From Sphingopyxis sp. 2PD (GTDB taxonomy: Bacteria; Pseudomonadota; Alphaproteobacteria; Sphingomonadales; Sphingomonadaceae): 64,000 nucleotides of DNA. The notes beneath the pieces are model-generated. The model had not been told where the DNA came from, ran no database searches, and saw only the letters and a program-made list of their open reading frames with translations. A program made the position numbers and the translations under genes. Below are positions 45,783-53,648 of the stretch, piece after piece; the first letter of the stretch is position 1, and every line of letters begins with the position of its first letter. The DNA lies in assembly GCF_005503695.1 (NCBI RefSeq), contig NZ_SCMU01000002.1, forward strand, positions 124,001 through 188,000, given 5' to 3'.

Positions 45783-46394
45783 ATGACGCGTCAAATTTCT
45801 GTCGCCCTGCTTTGCGCAGCGGCGCTTTCGCTCGGCGGCTGTGCCACCGCGGTCCCGCCGGTCGAGGTCACGCGCTTCCACAATGCCGCGCCGGGCTGGG
45901 CGCCCGGAACGCGTTACGCGATCGCGACCGCGCCGCTCGATGGCCCGGCGGCGAGCATGCCGTCGCTCGAATGGAACAGCTATCGCGCCGCCGTCGACCA
46001 GCAGTTGCAGCGGCTGGGGCTGGTCGCTGCGGGCAGCAACGAACGCGCGCCGCTGCTTGTCCGTATCGTCTTTGAGCGGAGCGAACAGCCGATGGCGGCG
46101 CGGCGCTCGCCGGTATCGGTCGGGGTCGGCGGTTCGACCGGCAGCTATGGGTCGGGGGTCGGGCTCGGTATCGGGGTCAACCTGGGCGGCGGTCCGAAGC
46201 GGATGGCCGATCTGCAGCTTTCGGTGCGCATCGACGATGCCGCGACCGGGCAGGCCTTGTGGGAAGGCCGCGCGCTTACCGCGATTCCGGTGAAGGCACC
46301 GGCCGCGCAACCCTCGCTCGCCGCGGCAAAATTGGCCGAGGCCTTATTCAAGGACTTCCCCGGCGAATCGGGACGCACTATCAGCGTCCCATGA
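45783..46394 (+). CDS. DUF4136-like lipoprotein
   Basis: 203 aa. Type II signal with lipobox LSLGGC (Cys about 20), then [20 protein letters not shown], a Gly/Ser-rich segment (about 105-135, [20 protein letters not shown]) and a C-terminal [19 protein letters not shown]. The pattern matches DUF4136 outer-membrane lipoproteins of unknown function. Its stop overlaps the M14 gene by 4 bp. Confidence 0.85.
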   Translation: MTRQISVALLCAAALSLGGCATAVPPVEVTRFHNAAPGWAPGTRYAIATAPLDGPAASMPSLEWNSYRAAVDQQLQRLGLVAAGSNERAPLLVRIVFERSEQPMAARRSPVSVGVGGSTGSYGSGVGLGIGVNLGGGPKRMADLQLSVRIDDAATGQALWEGRALTAIPVKAPAAQPSLAAAKLAEALFKDFPGESGRTISVP

Positions 46395-47500
46395 CCATCA
46401 CCATCAACGCCGCGTTCGACAGCGGCAACATCGTCGTGGATTCGATCGACGGCACCGCGGCGCGCCTTTCGATTCGCAAGGATCGCGAATCCGATTTCTT
46501 CCAATGGTTTCATTTCCGCGTGTCGTGCGCGATCGGCGACGCGCTCGATCTGGCGATCACCGGGCTCGACAGCTCGGCCTATCCCGACGGCTGGCCGGGC
46601 TATGCGGCGTGCGCGAGCTACGACCGCGACTATTGGTTCCGTCTCGACACCAGCTATGATGCCGGCACGCTGACGATCCGTCACACCGCCGAAAGCCCGA
46701 TCCTCTACATCGCCTATTTCGCGCCCTTCTCGATGGAGCGCCATCATGATCTGGTCGCCAGCGTTGCAGAGTGCGAGGGCGTCACCTATCGCTGCCTCGG
46801 CACCAGTCTCGAAGGCCAGCCGATCGACTGCCTCGAAATGGGCAGCGGCGACACGCAGGTCTGGCTCTATGCCCGCCAGCATCCGGGCGAGAGCATGGCC
46901 GAATGGTGGGTCGAGGGTGCGCTCGAAAAGCTCACCGACCCCGCCGATCCGCACGCGCGCTCGCTGCTCCGGAAATGCCGCTTCCACATCGTCCCGAACA
47001 TGAATCCCGACGGGTCGTGTCGCGGCCATTTGCGGACCAATTTTGCGGGCGTGAACCTCAACCGCGAATGGGACAATCCGACCGCCGAACGCAGCCCCGA
47101 AGTCCTGTGCGTCCGCAATGCGATGGATGAAACGGGCGTCGATTGGGCGATGGACGTCCATGGCGATGAAGCCATCCCCGCGGTGTTCCTCGCCGGGTTC
47201 GAGGGGATCCCTTCGCTGAAGCCCGGACAGATGGACAAGTATAAGGCGTTCCAGGCCGCGCTCGCCGCGAACAGCCCCGATTTTCAGGTCGCGCTCGGCT
47301 ATAGCGAAGCGGCGCCGGGCAAGGCCAATCTGTCGATGTCGACGACCCAGCTCGCCGAGCGTTTCGGCGCGGTGTCGATGACGATCGAAATGCCGTTCAA
47401 GGACAATGACGACCTGCCCGATCCGGCGGTCGGCTGGTCGCCCGAACGATCAAAATTGCTGGCGCACGCGTGCCTCGCGACGCTCGATCAGATGCTGTGA
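46391..47500 (+). CDS. M14-family zinc carboxypeptidase, cytosolic-carboxypeptidase-like
   Basis: 369 aa. N-terminal beta domain (about 1-115, [20 protein letters not shown] and [13 protein letters not shown]) followed by the M14 catalytic domain with zinc ligands [10 protein letters not shown] (H and E) and the third His in [10 protein letters not shown], plus catalytic Glu in [11 protein letters not shown]. The N-terminal domain plus FAPFS(Y)ERH-type motif is that of the CCP/Nna1 subfamily, which in eukaryotes trims glutamate from tubulin. No signal peptide. Overlaps both neighbours. Confidence 0.9.
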   Translation: MTITINAAFDSGNIVVDSIDGTAARLSIRKDRESDFFQWFHFRVSCAIGDALDLAITGLDSSAYPDGWPGYAACASYDRDYWFRLDTSYDAGTLTIRHTAESPILYIAYFAPFSMERHHDLVASVAECEGVTYRCLGTSLEGQPIDCLEMGSGDTQVWLYARQHPGESMAEWWVEGALEKLTDPADPHARSLLRKCRFHIVPNMNPDGSCRGHLRTNFAGVNLNREWDNPTAERSPEVLCVRNAMDETGVDWAMDVHGDEAIPAVFLAGFEGIPSLKPGQMDKYKAFQAALAANSPDFQVALGYSEAAPGKANLSMSTTQLAERFGAVSMTIEMPFKDNDDLPDPAVGWSPERSKLLAHACLATLDQML

Positions 47501-47979
47501 CGACCGGCGCGGGGGAGGGCGACTGGCGGATCGTCGAAGACGATCTGTCGGGCGCCGCCATCCGCGCGCTCCTCGAACAGCATTTTGCGGGGATGCTCGC
47601 CAATTCGCCCGCGGGCAGCTGTCACTTCCTCGACTTTGACGGATTGCGCGCGGGCAATGTGACCTTCTGGTCGATCCACGACGGCGATACGCTGGCGGGA
47701 TGCGGGGCGCTGAAGCAACTTGATGCCGCGCATGGCGAGATCAAATCGATGCGCACCGCCGATGCCTTCCTGCGCCGCGGCGTGGCAGCGCGGATGCTCG
47801 ACCATATAATCGACGAAGCGAGGCGGCGGGGACTGGCGCGGCTCAGCCTCGAAACCGGATCGGGCGCGGCGTTCGAGCCCGCGATCGCGCTCTACCGCCG
47901 CTATGGCTTCGACGATTGCGCGCCCTTCGCGGACTATAAACCCGACCCGTTCAGCCGCTTCATGACGCGGGTGGTCTGA
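47497..47979 (+). CDS. GNAT-family N-acetyltransferase
   Basis: 160 aa. Seen: acetyl-CoA-binding [20 protein letters not shown] (about 87-106), [20 protein letters not shown] and [15 protein letters not shown] at 47497 overlaps the M14 stop (GTGA), which decides the start. Substrate unknown. Confidence 0.92.
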   Translation: MTTGAGEGDWRIVEDDLSGAAIRALLEQHFAGMLANSPAGSCHFLDFDGLRAGNVTFWSIHDGDTLAGCGALKQLDAAHGEIKSMRTADAFLRRGVAARMLDHIIDEARRRGLARLSLETGSGAAFEPAIALYRRYGFDDCAPFADYKPDPFSRFMTRVV

Positions 47980-47986
47980 GACAATA

Positions 47987-48131
47987 GTTTCGCACGAAGA
48001 CACAAAGACACGAAGAAACAGCGATCGGTCGTCAGGCTCCCCGTTTTTGGCGGCGCTGCGCCTTGCTGCAACTTGGCAAGGAAAAGGCCGCTTCGCGGAA
48101 AGGCCGACATCTTCGTGTCTTCGTGCGAAAC
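47987..48131. repeat. 8-bp-periodic inverted repeat, copy 3
   Basis: Left arm 47987-48016 (units TTTCGCAC-GAAGACAC-AAAGACAC-GAAGA) and right arm 48110-48131, its reverse complement but one 8-bp unit shorter. About 94 bp between the arms is non-coding. Lies between convergent GNAT and Hsp20 genes. Confidence 0.8.
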
Positions 48132-48189
48132 AACTGGTCAAATCGACCTCGCTCAAGATGCTCCGCTTGTCGGGCAAGCTGCCCAAACG

Positions 48190-48220
48190 AAAAAGGGGTC
48201 CGGAAGGGACTCCGGACCCC
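48190..48220 (-). terminator. intrinsic terminator of the Hsp20 gene
   Basis: 10-bp perfect stem (48211-48220 with 48195-48204) followed on the minus strand by TTTTT (complement of 48190-48194). A second small hairpin (48227-48233 with 48238-48244) lies just before it. Both are downstream of the Hsp20 stop at 48259. Confidence 0.85.
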
Positions 48221-48258
48221 GCTCATATACCCCGTGCGGGGTATGGACTGCGGCCAGA

Positions 48259-48720
48259 TTACGCCGCCTGCTTGTCCTCGACCAACGTCGGGGTCGCATT
48301 GCCGCCGATCGCGATCTTGTGCGGCTTCATCGCCTCGGGCACTTCGCGCACCAGGTCGATGATCAGCAGCCCGTCAGCCAGGTCGGCAGCGCTCACGCGC
48401 ACGAAATCGGCGAGCTGGAAGCGGCGCTCGAACGCGCGCGTCGCGATGCCGCTATACAGCAGCTGACGGCCTTCGCCTTCGGCGACCGGCGCCTTGCGGC
48501 CGCTGACGGTCAGCATATTCTGCTGCGCAACGATCTCGATTTCGTCGCTCTTGAACCCGGCAACCGCGACGGTGATCCGGAAATGGTCGTCGGCGACCTT
48601 CTCGATGTCGAACGGCGGATAATTTTCGGCGCCCGAACCGCTTGTTTCCAGAAAATCGAACAACCGGTCGAAGCCGACGGTCGAACGGCGATAGGGGGTC
48701 CAGTCAAAGCTGTTACGCAT
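48259..48720 (-). CDS. small heat-shock protein, Hsp20/IbpA type
   Basis: 153 aa. N-terminus [20 protein letters not shown] and [20 protein letters not shown] are typical of IbpA-like sHsps; the alpha-crystallin domain covers about 35-130 with [23 protein letters not shown]. The C-terminal I-X-I-like anchor is KIAIGG. It prevents irreversible aggregation under heat. A heat-shock-like promoter and possible RNA thermometer precede it. Confidence 0.94.
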   Translation of the reverse strand: MRNSFDWTPYRRSTVGFDRLFDFLETSGSGAENYPPFDIEKVADDHFRITVAVAGFKSDEIEIVAQQNMLTVSGRKAPVAEGEGRQLLYSGIATRAFERRFQLADFVRVSAADLADGLLIIDLVREVPEAMKPHKIAIGGNATPTLVEDKQAA

Positions 48721-48811
48721 GGTCTTTCTTCCTTTCTCAAAAGCGAAGTCAGGGACCGCGGCGGCGCGCCGCGATCGCCACCCGGCCCCGTATCGGCGAC
48801 CGGATGCTGCA

Positions 48812-48840
48812 AATCTGGGTGCGCTTGAAACCAATTCAAG
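48812..48840 (-). promoter_or_regulatory. possible RpoH (sigma-32) promoter of the Hsp20 gene
   Basis: On the minus strand CTTGAA (48840-48835) is followed after 15 bp by CCCAGATT (48819-48812), close to the CTTGAAA / CCCCAT-T heat-shock consensus. It lies about 90 bp upstream of the start codon. The -35 is part of an imperfect palindrome cttgaaaccaattcaag. Confidence 0.45.
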
Positions 48841-48908
48841 GGGGCGATTGGCGTTCGCCGAAAAGCCGCGCTAAGGGGCTGCGAAACCCTCCAGCGCAAG
48901 GATCCGAA

Positions 48909-49595
48909 ATGCCCCAGCTCATCCTCATTCGTCACGGCCAGTCGCAATGGAACCTCGAAAATCGCTTCACCGGCTGGTGGGATGTCGATGTCACCGAAAA
49001 GGGCGCGGCCGAGGCTTGGGCAGCGGGCGAATTGATGAAGGCGAAGGGGATCGCGCCCGACACCTGCTTCACCTCGGTCCAGTCGCGCGCGATCAAGACG
49101 CTCAACCTTGCGCTCGAAGCGATGGGACGGCTGTGGCTGCCGGTGACCAAGGACTGGCGTTTGAACGAGCGCCATTATGGCGGGCTGACCGGGCTCGACA
49201 AGGCCGAGACCGCGGCGAAGCATGGCGATGAACAGGTCAAGATCTGGCGCCGCAGCTTCGACATTCCGCCGCCGCCGCTCGAAGCCGGCTCACCGTGGGA
49301 TCTGGCGAGCGACCCGCGCTACGCCGGCATCGCGATCCCGTCGACCGAAAGCCTGAAGGACACGATCGAACGCGTCCTTCCCTATTATGAAAGCGCGATC
49401 GCGCCCCAGCTTGCAACCGGCAAGACGGTGTTGATCTCGGCGCATGGCAACAGCCTGCGCGCGCTGGTCAAGCATCTGTCGGGCATTTCGGACGCCGACA
49501 TCACCGGCCTCGAAATCCCGACCGGCCAGCCGATCGTTTACGAGCTGAACGCCGATTTGACCGCGCGCGAACGCTATTATCTGAGCGAGCGGTAA
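48909..49595 (+). CDS. gpmA: 2,3-bisphosphoglycerate-dependent phosphoglycerate mutase
   Basis: 228 aa glycolytic enzyme. Seen: phosphohistidine motif [20 protein letters not shown] (residues 4-23), [26 protein letters not shown] and [16 protein letters not shown] with the second His (about 180). Length normal for dPGM. ATG at 48909. Confidence 0.96.
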   Translation: MPQLILIRHGQSQWNLENRFTGWWDVDVTEKGAAEAWAAGELMKAKGIAPDTCFTSVQSRAIKTLNLALEAMGRLWLPVTKDWRLNERHYGGLTGLDKAETAAKHGDEQVKIWRRSFDIPPPPLEAGSPWDLASDPRYAGIAIPSTESLKDTIERVLPYYESAIAPQLATGKTVLISAHGNSLRALVKHLSGISDADITGLEIPTGQPIVYELNADLTARERYYLSER

Positions 49596-49618
49596 AAGGC
49601 GGCCTCACGCCCTTCTCT

Positions 49619-49645
49619 CGTCATCCCGGCGCTGCCGGGATGACG
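49619..49645. terminator. REP hairpin between convergent gpmA and TonB receptor genes
   Basis: 12-bp perfect stem (49619-49630 and 49634-49645) with a 3-nt loop, CGTCATCCCGG family. It lies 24 bp after the gpmA stop and 5 bp before the receptor's stop on the other strand, suited to act as a bidirectional terminator or barrier, though without a T-tract. Confidence 0.6.
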
Positions 49646-49649
49646 GTGC

Positions 49650-51773
49650 TCAAAGCGTCCCGGTCACGGTGAGCTGGAAATATCGTCCGAACTCGCGCCG
49701 ACGGCTTTCGCTGAACGCAATCGGCCCGTTGCGCCGGTCGACAAAGACCGTGCGATCGAACCGGTTCTTTTGTCCGGCAAGATTGCGGTAGGTCAGCCTG
49801 ACCGTGAAACCCGCGACATCCTTATGCTCGACAAAGGCGGCAACAAACGCGCCGTCATTATATTCATTTTCGATCGCATTGAGCCGCACATTGGGGCTGA
49901 AATGTTCGTCGAAATAACTGGCTCCCCAAGCGAGCTCTGAACCCGGGATGTCGTGGCGCAGGCTGACATCGACCAGATACTCCTGCCCCTCGCTCTGATC
50001 GCGCCAACTGCCCGTCAGCGGATCCCGCACGCGGTTGCGGCGCCAGGTCAGGTCGCTGTTGATGCGCGCGCCTTTCCAGCCCAGCCGGTCGAGCAGCAGC
50101 GTCGCCTTTGAACTGATGCGATAAAGATGCGCACCCGGCAGATTGCCGCGGCCTTCGGTGGTCGGCGACAGCGGGATCTGGTCGACCAGATCCTGCGCAT
50201 AGGCATAAGCGAAGGCGACCGAGGCGTTGCCCCATGCGCTCAGGTCCTGGACGAACTCCAGCTCGGTGCGGTTGACCACCGGCGGCACCAGCAGGCCGTT
50301 GCCGCCGTTGCCCTGGCCGTTGGCGACATCGACTGAACTCGCAAAATCGAAGAAGTTGAGCTGGTCGACGCGGCGCTGGAGCTGATAGTTGATCGTGGTC
50401 CGCGGCCCGACCTTCCACGCCAGCGCAAGCTTGCCTTTCGGCCGCACAAAGCGGCGCGTCAGGCCATCGGGACCCGATGACGACAGCGCGCTATATTCGG
50501 CGCCAAGGTTGATCTGCGCGGTGAGGTTCGGCGCCAGTGCGCGCCCCCAAGTCAGCGATGCTTCGCCGCGCTTTTCCTCGACCCTGGTCTTTTCACCGCC
50601 GAAGATGACGGGCAGGAAGCTGCCGTCGGGCTGGAGCGTCGCGAACTCGGCATCGACGTCGAGTGTATTATACGCCCCCTCCAGCGCGACCTGCCAGTCG
50701 GTGCCGCCTGCGGTGCGCCAGCCATATTCACCGCGCAGGATCGATTCGCCCTCGTCGGCGGTCTGGGTGAACCGCTCGCCGCTGCGCCCGCCAATCGCCC
50801 TGTCGACGATGAACGTGTCGACATTGGGGCTATGTTCGAACCGGTAGAGTCCGATCAGTTTGAGCCGTCCTTGGCCGAGCCCGAATTCATAATCGCCGCC
50901 GACGTCGAAATTATGCTCGTCTTCGACCGATTTGAACGTCTCGCGCAAAGTGCCGTTTGTTGGCCCCACCGCGACGCTGCTCGCCGCATCGACGAGCTTC
51001 TGCAACTGGCCGCCCAGATTGAAATTCCACTTGTCGCCGCCGGCCGTCGTGCGCGCGAGAGCCAGGGCGAGACGCGGCCTGTCACCGCGGTAGCTGGCCA
51101 ACTCGTCGCGCGTGGATTGCCGCACGCCGTTGCCGTCAAACCGTTGCTCCGGACCCCAATGGCCATTCCGGTTGGCTTCATTCTTCAGGCTGAGCGTCAC
51201 ATGGGTGCCGCCGATCGTGCCGGTCGTCGAAACCTCGCCGTTCAGCCAATTGTCGTCGAGCCGTGGGCGCCAGTCGGGTTGCCAGCGGATTGTGGTCGTG
51301 AACCGCGCCTGTGCCGTGCCCGCGACCAGGACGACATTGGCGACCTGGCCCGTCAAGCCTGGAACATTCAGGCTGGCCCCGTCGACAATATCGACATAGG
51401 CGACCTGCGAGGCGGCAATGCGTTGCAGCGCGCTGCGCGCGTCGGTCGATTTATTGGCGATACGCTCGCCGTTGATCAGGACATTCTCGGTCGCCGCACC
51501 CAGCCCGCGGGCGCCCCCGTTGGTGCCGGTGACGATCACGAATCCCGGCACCTTTTCGACCATGTCGAGAGCGGTGCGCGGCGAAAAGCTGGCGAAATCG
51601 CCGGGGGTGTAACGCTGCGCGCCGTCGGCCGGAGCCGGAACCGCAGTGGCAGCGGTAGCGGTAGCGGTAGCGTCTCCGGCCACCGGCTCGGCGCTCTGCG
51701 CAACCGCAAGTTGAGGCGCCAACAATCCCATGGCCATCGCTAACGTCGATGCCCCTGCGGTCATCCGCATCAT
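49650..51773 (-). CDS. TonB-dependent outer membrane receptor
   Basis: 707 aa. Signal peptide (STLAMAMGLLAPQLAVAQSA), a short Ala/Thr-rich repeat (see 51651-51672), plug domain (about 65-170, TALDMVEKVPGFVIVTGTN and ENVLINGERIANKSTD) and a long beta-barrel ending in GRYFQLTVTGTL with terminal Leu. No clear TonB box seen. Substrate unknown; sphingomonads use many such receptors for organics as well as siderophores. Start ATG at 51773 chosen for GGGAGGG 3-4 nt upstream; two more in-frame ATGs follow. Confidence 0.92.
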   Translation of the reverse strand: MMRMTAGASTLAMAMGLLAPQLAVAQSAEPVAGDATATATAATAVPAPADGAQRYTPGDFASFSPRTALDMVEKVPGFVIVTGTNGGARGLGAATENVLINGERIANKSTDARSALQRIAASQVAYVDIVDGASLNVPGLTGQVANVVLVAGTAQARFTTTIRWQPDWRPRLDDNWLNGEVSTTGTIGGTHVTLSLKNEANRNGHWGPEQRFDGNGVRQSTRDELASYRGDRPRLALALARTTAGGDKWNFNLGGQLQKLVDAASSVAVGPTNGTLRETFKSVEDEHNFDVGGDYEFGLGQGRLKLIGLYRFEHSPNVDTFIVDRAIGGRSGERFTQTADEGESILRGEYGWRTAGGTDWQVALEGAYNTLDVDAEFATLQPDGSFLPVIFGGEKTRVEEKRGEASLTWGRALAPNLTAQINLGAEYSALSSSGPDGLTRRFVRPKGKLALAWKVGPRTTINYQLQRRVDQLNFFDFASSVDVANGQGNGGNGLLVPPVVNRTELEFVQDLSAWGNASVAFAYAYAQDLVDQIPLSPTTEGRGNLPGAHLYRISSKATLLLDRLGWKGARINSDLTWRRNRVRDPLTGSWRDQSEGQEYLVDVSLRHDIPGSELAWGASYFDEHFSPNVRLNAIENEYNDGAFVAAFVEHKDVAGFTVRLTYRNLAGQKNRFDRTVFVDRRNGPIAFSESRRREFGRYFQLTVTGTL
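51651..51672. repeat. hexanucleotide tandem repeat (agcggt) x 3.7 in the receptor gene
   Basis: Perfect 6-bp units encoding alternating Thr-Ala on the minus strand just after the signal peptide of the TonB receptor. A unit of six keeps frame, so length variation would alter only the linker before the plug. Confidence 0.85.
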
Positions 51774-51935
51774 AATCCCTCCCTCGGCGCTGTCGCTTCG
51801 ACACAGCACCCGCGGCGATCGTTTTCAGGGGCTGGAAGTCAAAAGCTTATCCACCAACGCCGCGCGAATTTCGACGAGCACGTTGCACCGGTACCTCGAC
51901 GTACACAGCGCGCGATGGCTGGTGTGCCGCGAAAC

Positions 51936-52778
51936 TCAATCGCGCAGCAGCTCGTTGATCCCGGTCTTGGCGCGCGTCTTGGCATCGACGCGCTTGACGA
52001 TCACGGCGCAGTAAAGCGACGGCCCCGGCGTCCCGTCGGGCAGCGGCTTGCCGGGCAGCGATCCGGGCACGACGACCGAATAGGCCGGAACCTCGCCCAT
52101 GAAGACCTCGCCCGTCGCGCGGTCGATAATCTTGGTCGAGGCGCCGAGATAGACCCCCATCGACAGCACCGCGCCCTCGCGCACGATCACCCCCTCGGCG
52201 ACTTCGGCGCGCGCGCCGATGAAGGCGCCGTCCTCGATCACCACCGGGCCGGCCTGAAGAGGTTCCAGTACCCCGCCGATGCCGGCGCCGCCCGACAGAT
52301 GGACGTTGGCGCCGATCTGGGCGCAGCTGCCGACGGTGGCCCAGGCGTCGACCATCGACCCCTCGCCGACATAGGCGCCAATATTGACGAAGCTCGGCAT
52401 CAGCACGGCACCCTTGCTGATAAAGGCACCGCGGCGGACGATCGATCCGGGGACGGCGCGAAAGCCGGCGTCGCGGAAACGATTCTCGCACCAGCCGGCG
52501 AATTTCGACGGCACCTTGTCCCACCAGGTCGCGCCGCCGGGGCCGCCATCGATGATTGCCATGTCGTTGAGGCGGAACGACAGCAGCACCGCCTTTTTCA
52601 GCCACTGGTTGACCTGCCACGCGCCGTCCGCGTCGCGTGTCGCAACGCGATAGCTGCCGTCATCGAGCCCGGCGATCGCGGTGTCCACCGCCTCGCGCAC
52701 CGCGCCGGTCGTCGTCAGGCCCAGCGTGTCGCGCGCGTCCCACGCGGCTTCGATCGTGCTTTGCAGGTCGCTGGTCAT
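51936..52778 (-). CDS. dapD: 2,3,4,5-tetrahydropyridine-2,6-dicarboxylate N-succinyltransferase
   Basis: 280 aa; succinyl-CoA-dependent step of the diaminopimelate/lysine pathway. Seen: N-terminal alpha domain, then left-handed beta-helix hexapeptide repeats ([39 protein letters not shown]) and [15 protein letters not shown]. The ATG at 52778 overlaps the upstream HAD gene's stop (ATGA) and has GGGGA; an ATG 12 bp upstream is less likely. Confidence 0.96.
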   Translation of the reverse strand: MTSDLQSTIEAAWDARDTLGLTTTGAVREAVDTAIAGLDDGSYRVATRDADGAWQVNQWLKKAVLLSFRLNDMAIIDGGPGGATWWDKVPSKFAGWCENRFRDAGFRAVPGSIVRRGAFISKGAVLMPSFVNIGAYVGEGSMVDAWATVGSCAQIGANVHLSGGAGIGGVLEPLQAGPVVIEDGAFIGARAEVAEGVIVREGAVLSMGVYLGASTKIIDRATGEVFMGEVPAYSVVVPGSLPGKPLPDGTPGPSLYCAVIVKRVDAKTRAKTGINELLRD

Positions 52779-53452
52779 GAAATTCCCCATGGTAAAGGCA
52801 GGCTGTCGAGCCAGTCGGTGATGTCGTTCACATGAAAATCGACCTGATCCGGCAGGTGGTCGCGATGGCCGCTTTCGCTGCCATTGTCCAGCCAGACGGT
52901 GGTCATCCCCAGCGCCTTCGCCGGGGTCAGGTTACGCGCCATATCCTCGACGAACAGGCTGCGCGCCGGGTCGATACCCAGATGGGTGGTCATCATGGCA
53001 TAGGCCGCGGGATCGGGCTTCGGCGTATAGGCGGTGGCGCGAATGTCGCAGATGCCGTCGAACAGGTCGGCAATGCCCCGCGCGTCGAGCACGCGCGCGG
53101 CATAATCGGCGTCGGCGTTGGTGAAGACCAGCTTGCGACCCGGCAGGCGCTCAAGCCCTGCACGAAGCCGCCCATCGGGCGCGATCCGGTCGAGCGCGAT
53201 GTCATGGACGTCGACCAGAAAATCCTCGGGATCGACGTCATGGTGGCGCATCAGCCCCGCCATCGTCGTGCCATGATCATGAAAATATTGCTTTTGCACC
53301 CGCCGCGCCTCGACCGCGTCGACATTCAGCAAGCGCATGATGAACGCGCCCATCCGCGCGTCGATCAGGTCGAACAGCTTTGCCGACGGCGCATAGAGCG
53401 TGTTGTCGAGATCGAAGACCCAAGCGTCGATATGATCGAGGGGAACGGACAT
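52775..53452 (-). CDS. HAD-family pyrimidine 5'-nucleotidase (SDT1-like)
   Basis: 225 aa. Seen: nucleophile DxDxT-like [12 protein letters not shown] (about 12-23), [13 protein letters not shown] (motif II), [14 protein letters not shown] (Lys, motif III) and [14 protein letters not shown] (motif IV). Subfamily text around DLDNTLYxPS matches pyrimidine 5'-nucleotidases. ATG at 53452; an ATG 15 bp upstream is possible. Translationally coupled to dapD. Confidence 0.9.
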   Translation of the reverse strand: MSVPLDHIDAWVFDLDNTLYAPSAKLFDLIDARMGAFIMRLLNVDAVEARRVQKQYFHDHGTTMAGLMRHHDVDPEDFLVDVHDIALDRIAPDGRLRAGLERLPGRKLVFTNADADYAARVLDARGIADLFDGICDIRATAYTPKPDPAAYAMMTTHLGIDPARSLFVEDMARNLTPAKALGMTTVWLDNGSESGHRDHLPDQVDFHVNDITDWLDSLPLPWGIS

Positions 53453-53552
53453 GGCGTGGCGGCGCATAAGGGCTGGGGTGGGCGGCGGCAAGCGCGAGCG
53501 TTTTACCGGACTGCAATATCTGTAGATATAGATGGGACGATGCTAGCTTGAC

Positions 53553-53630
53553 CGTCATCCCGGCGAAGGCCGGAATCGCAACGACGCGTCGAAGTCAGAG
53601 GGCGAGATCCCGGCCTTCGCCGGGATGACG
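53553..53630. repeat. REP-like inverted repeat, CGTCATCCCGGCGAAGG family
   Basis: Arms 53553-53579 and 53602-53630, reverse complements apart from a small indel. Its right end is 5 bp from the ribosome-binding site (aggggaa) of the autotransporter gene, so the hairpin may influence that gene's translation. Confidence 0.85.
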
Positions 53631-53648
53631 AAAGTCAGGGGAATGGCG

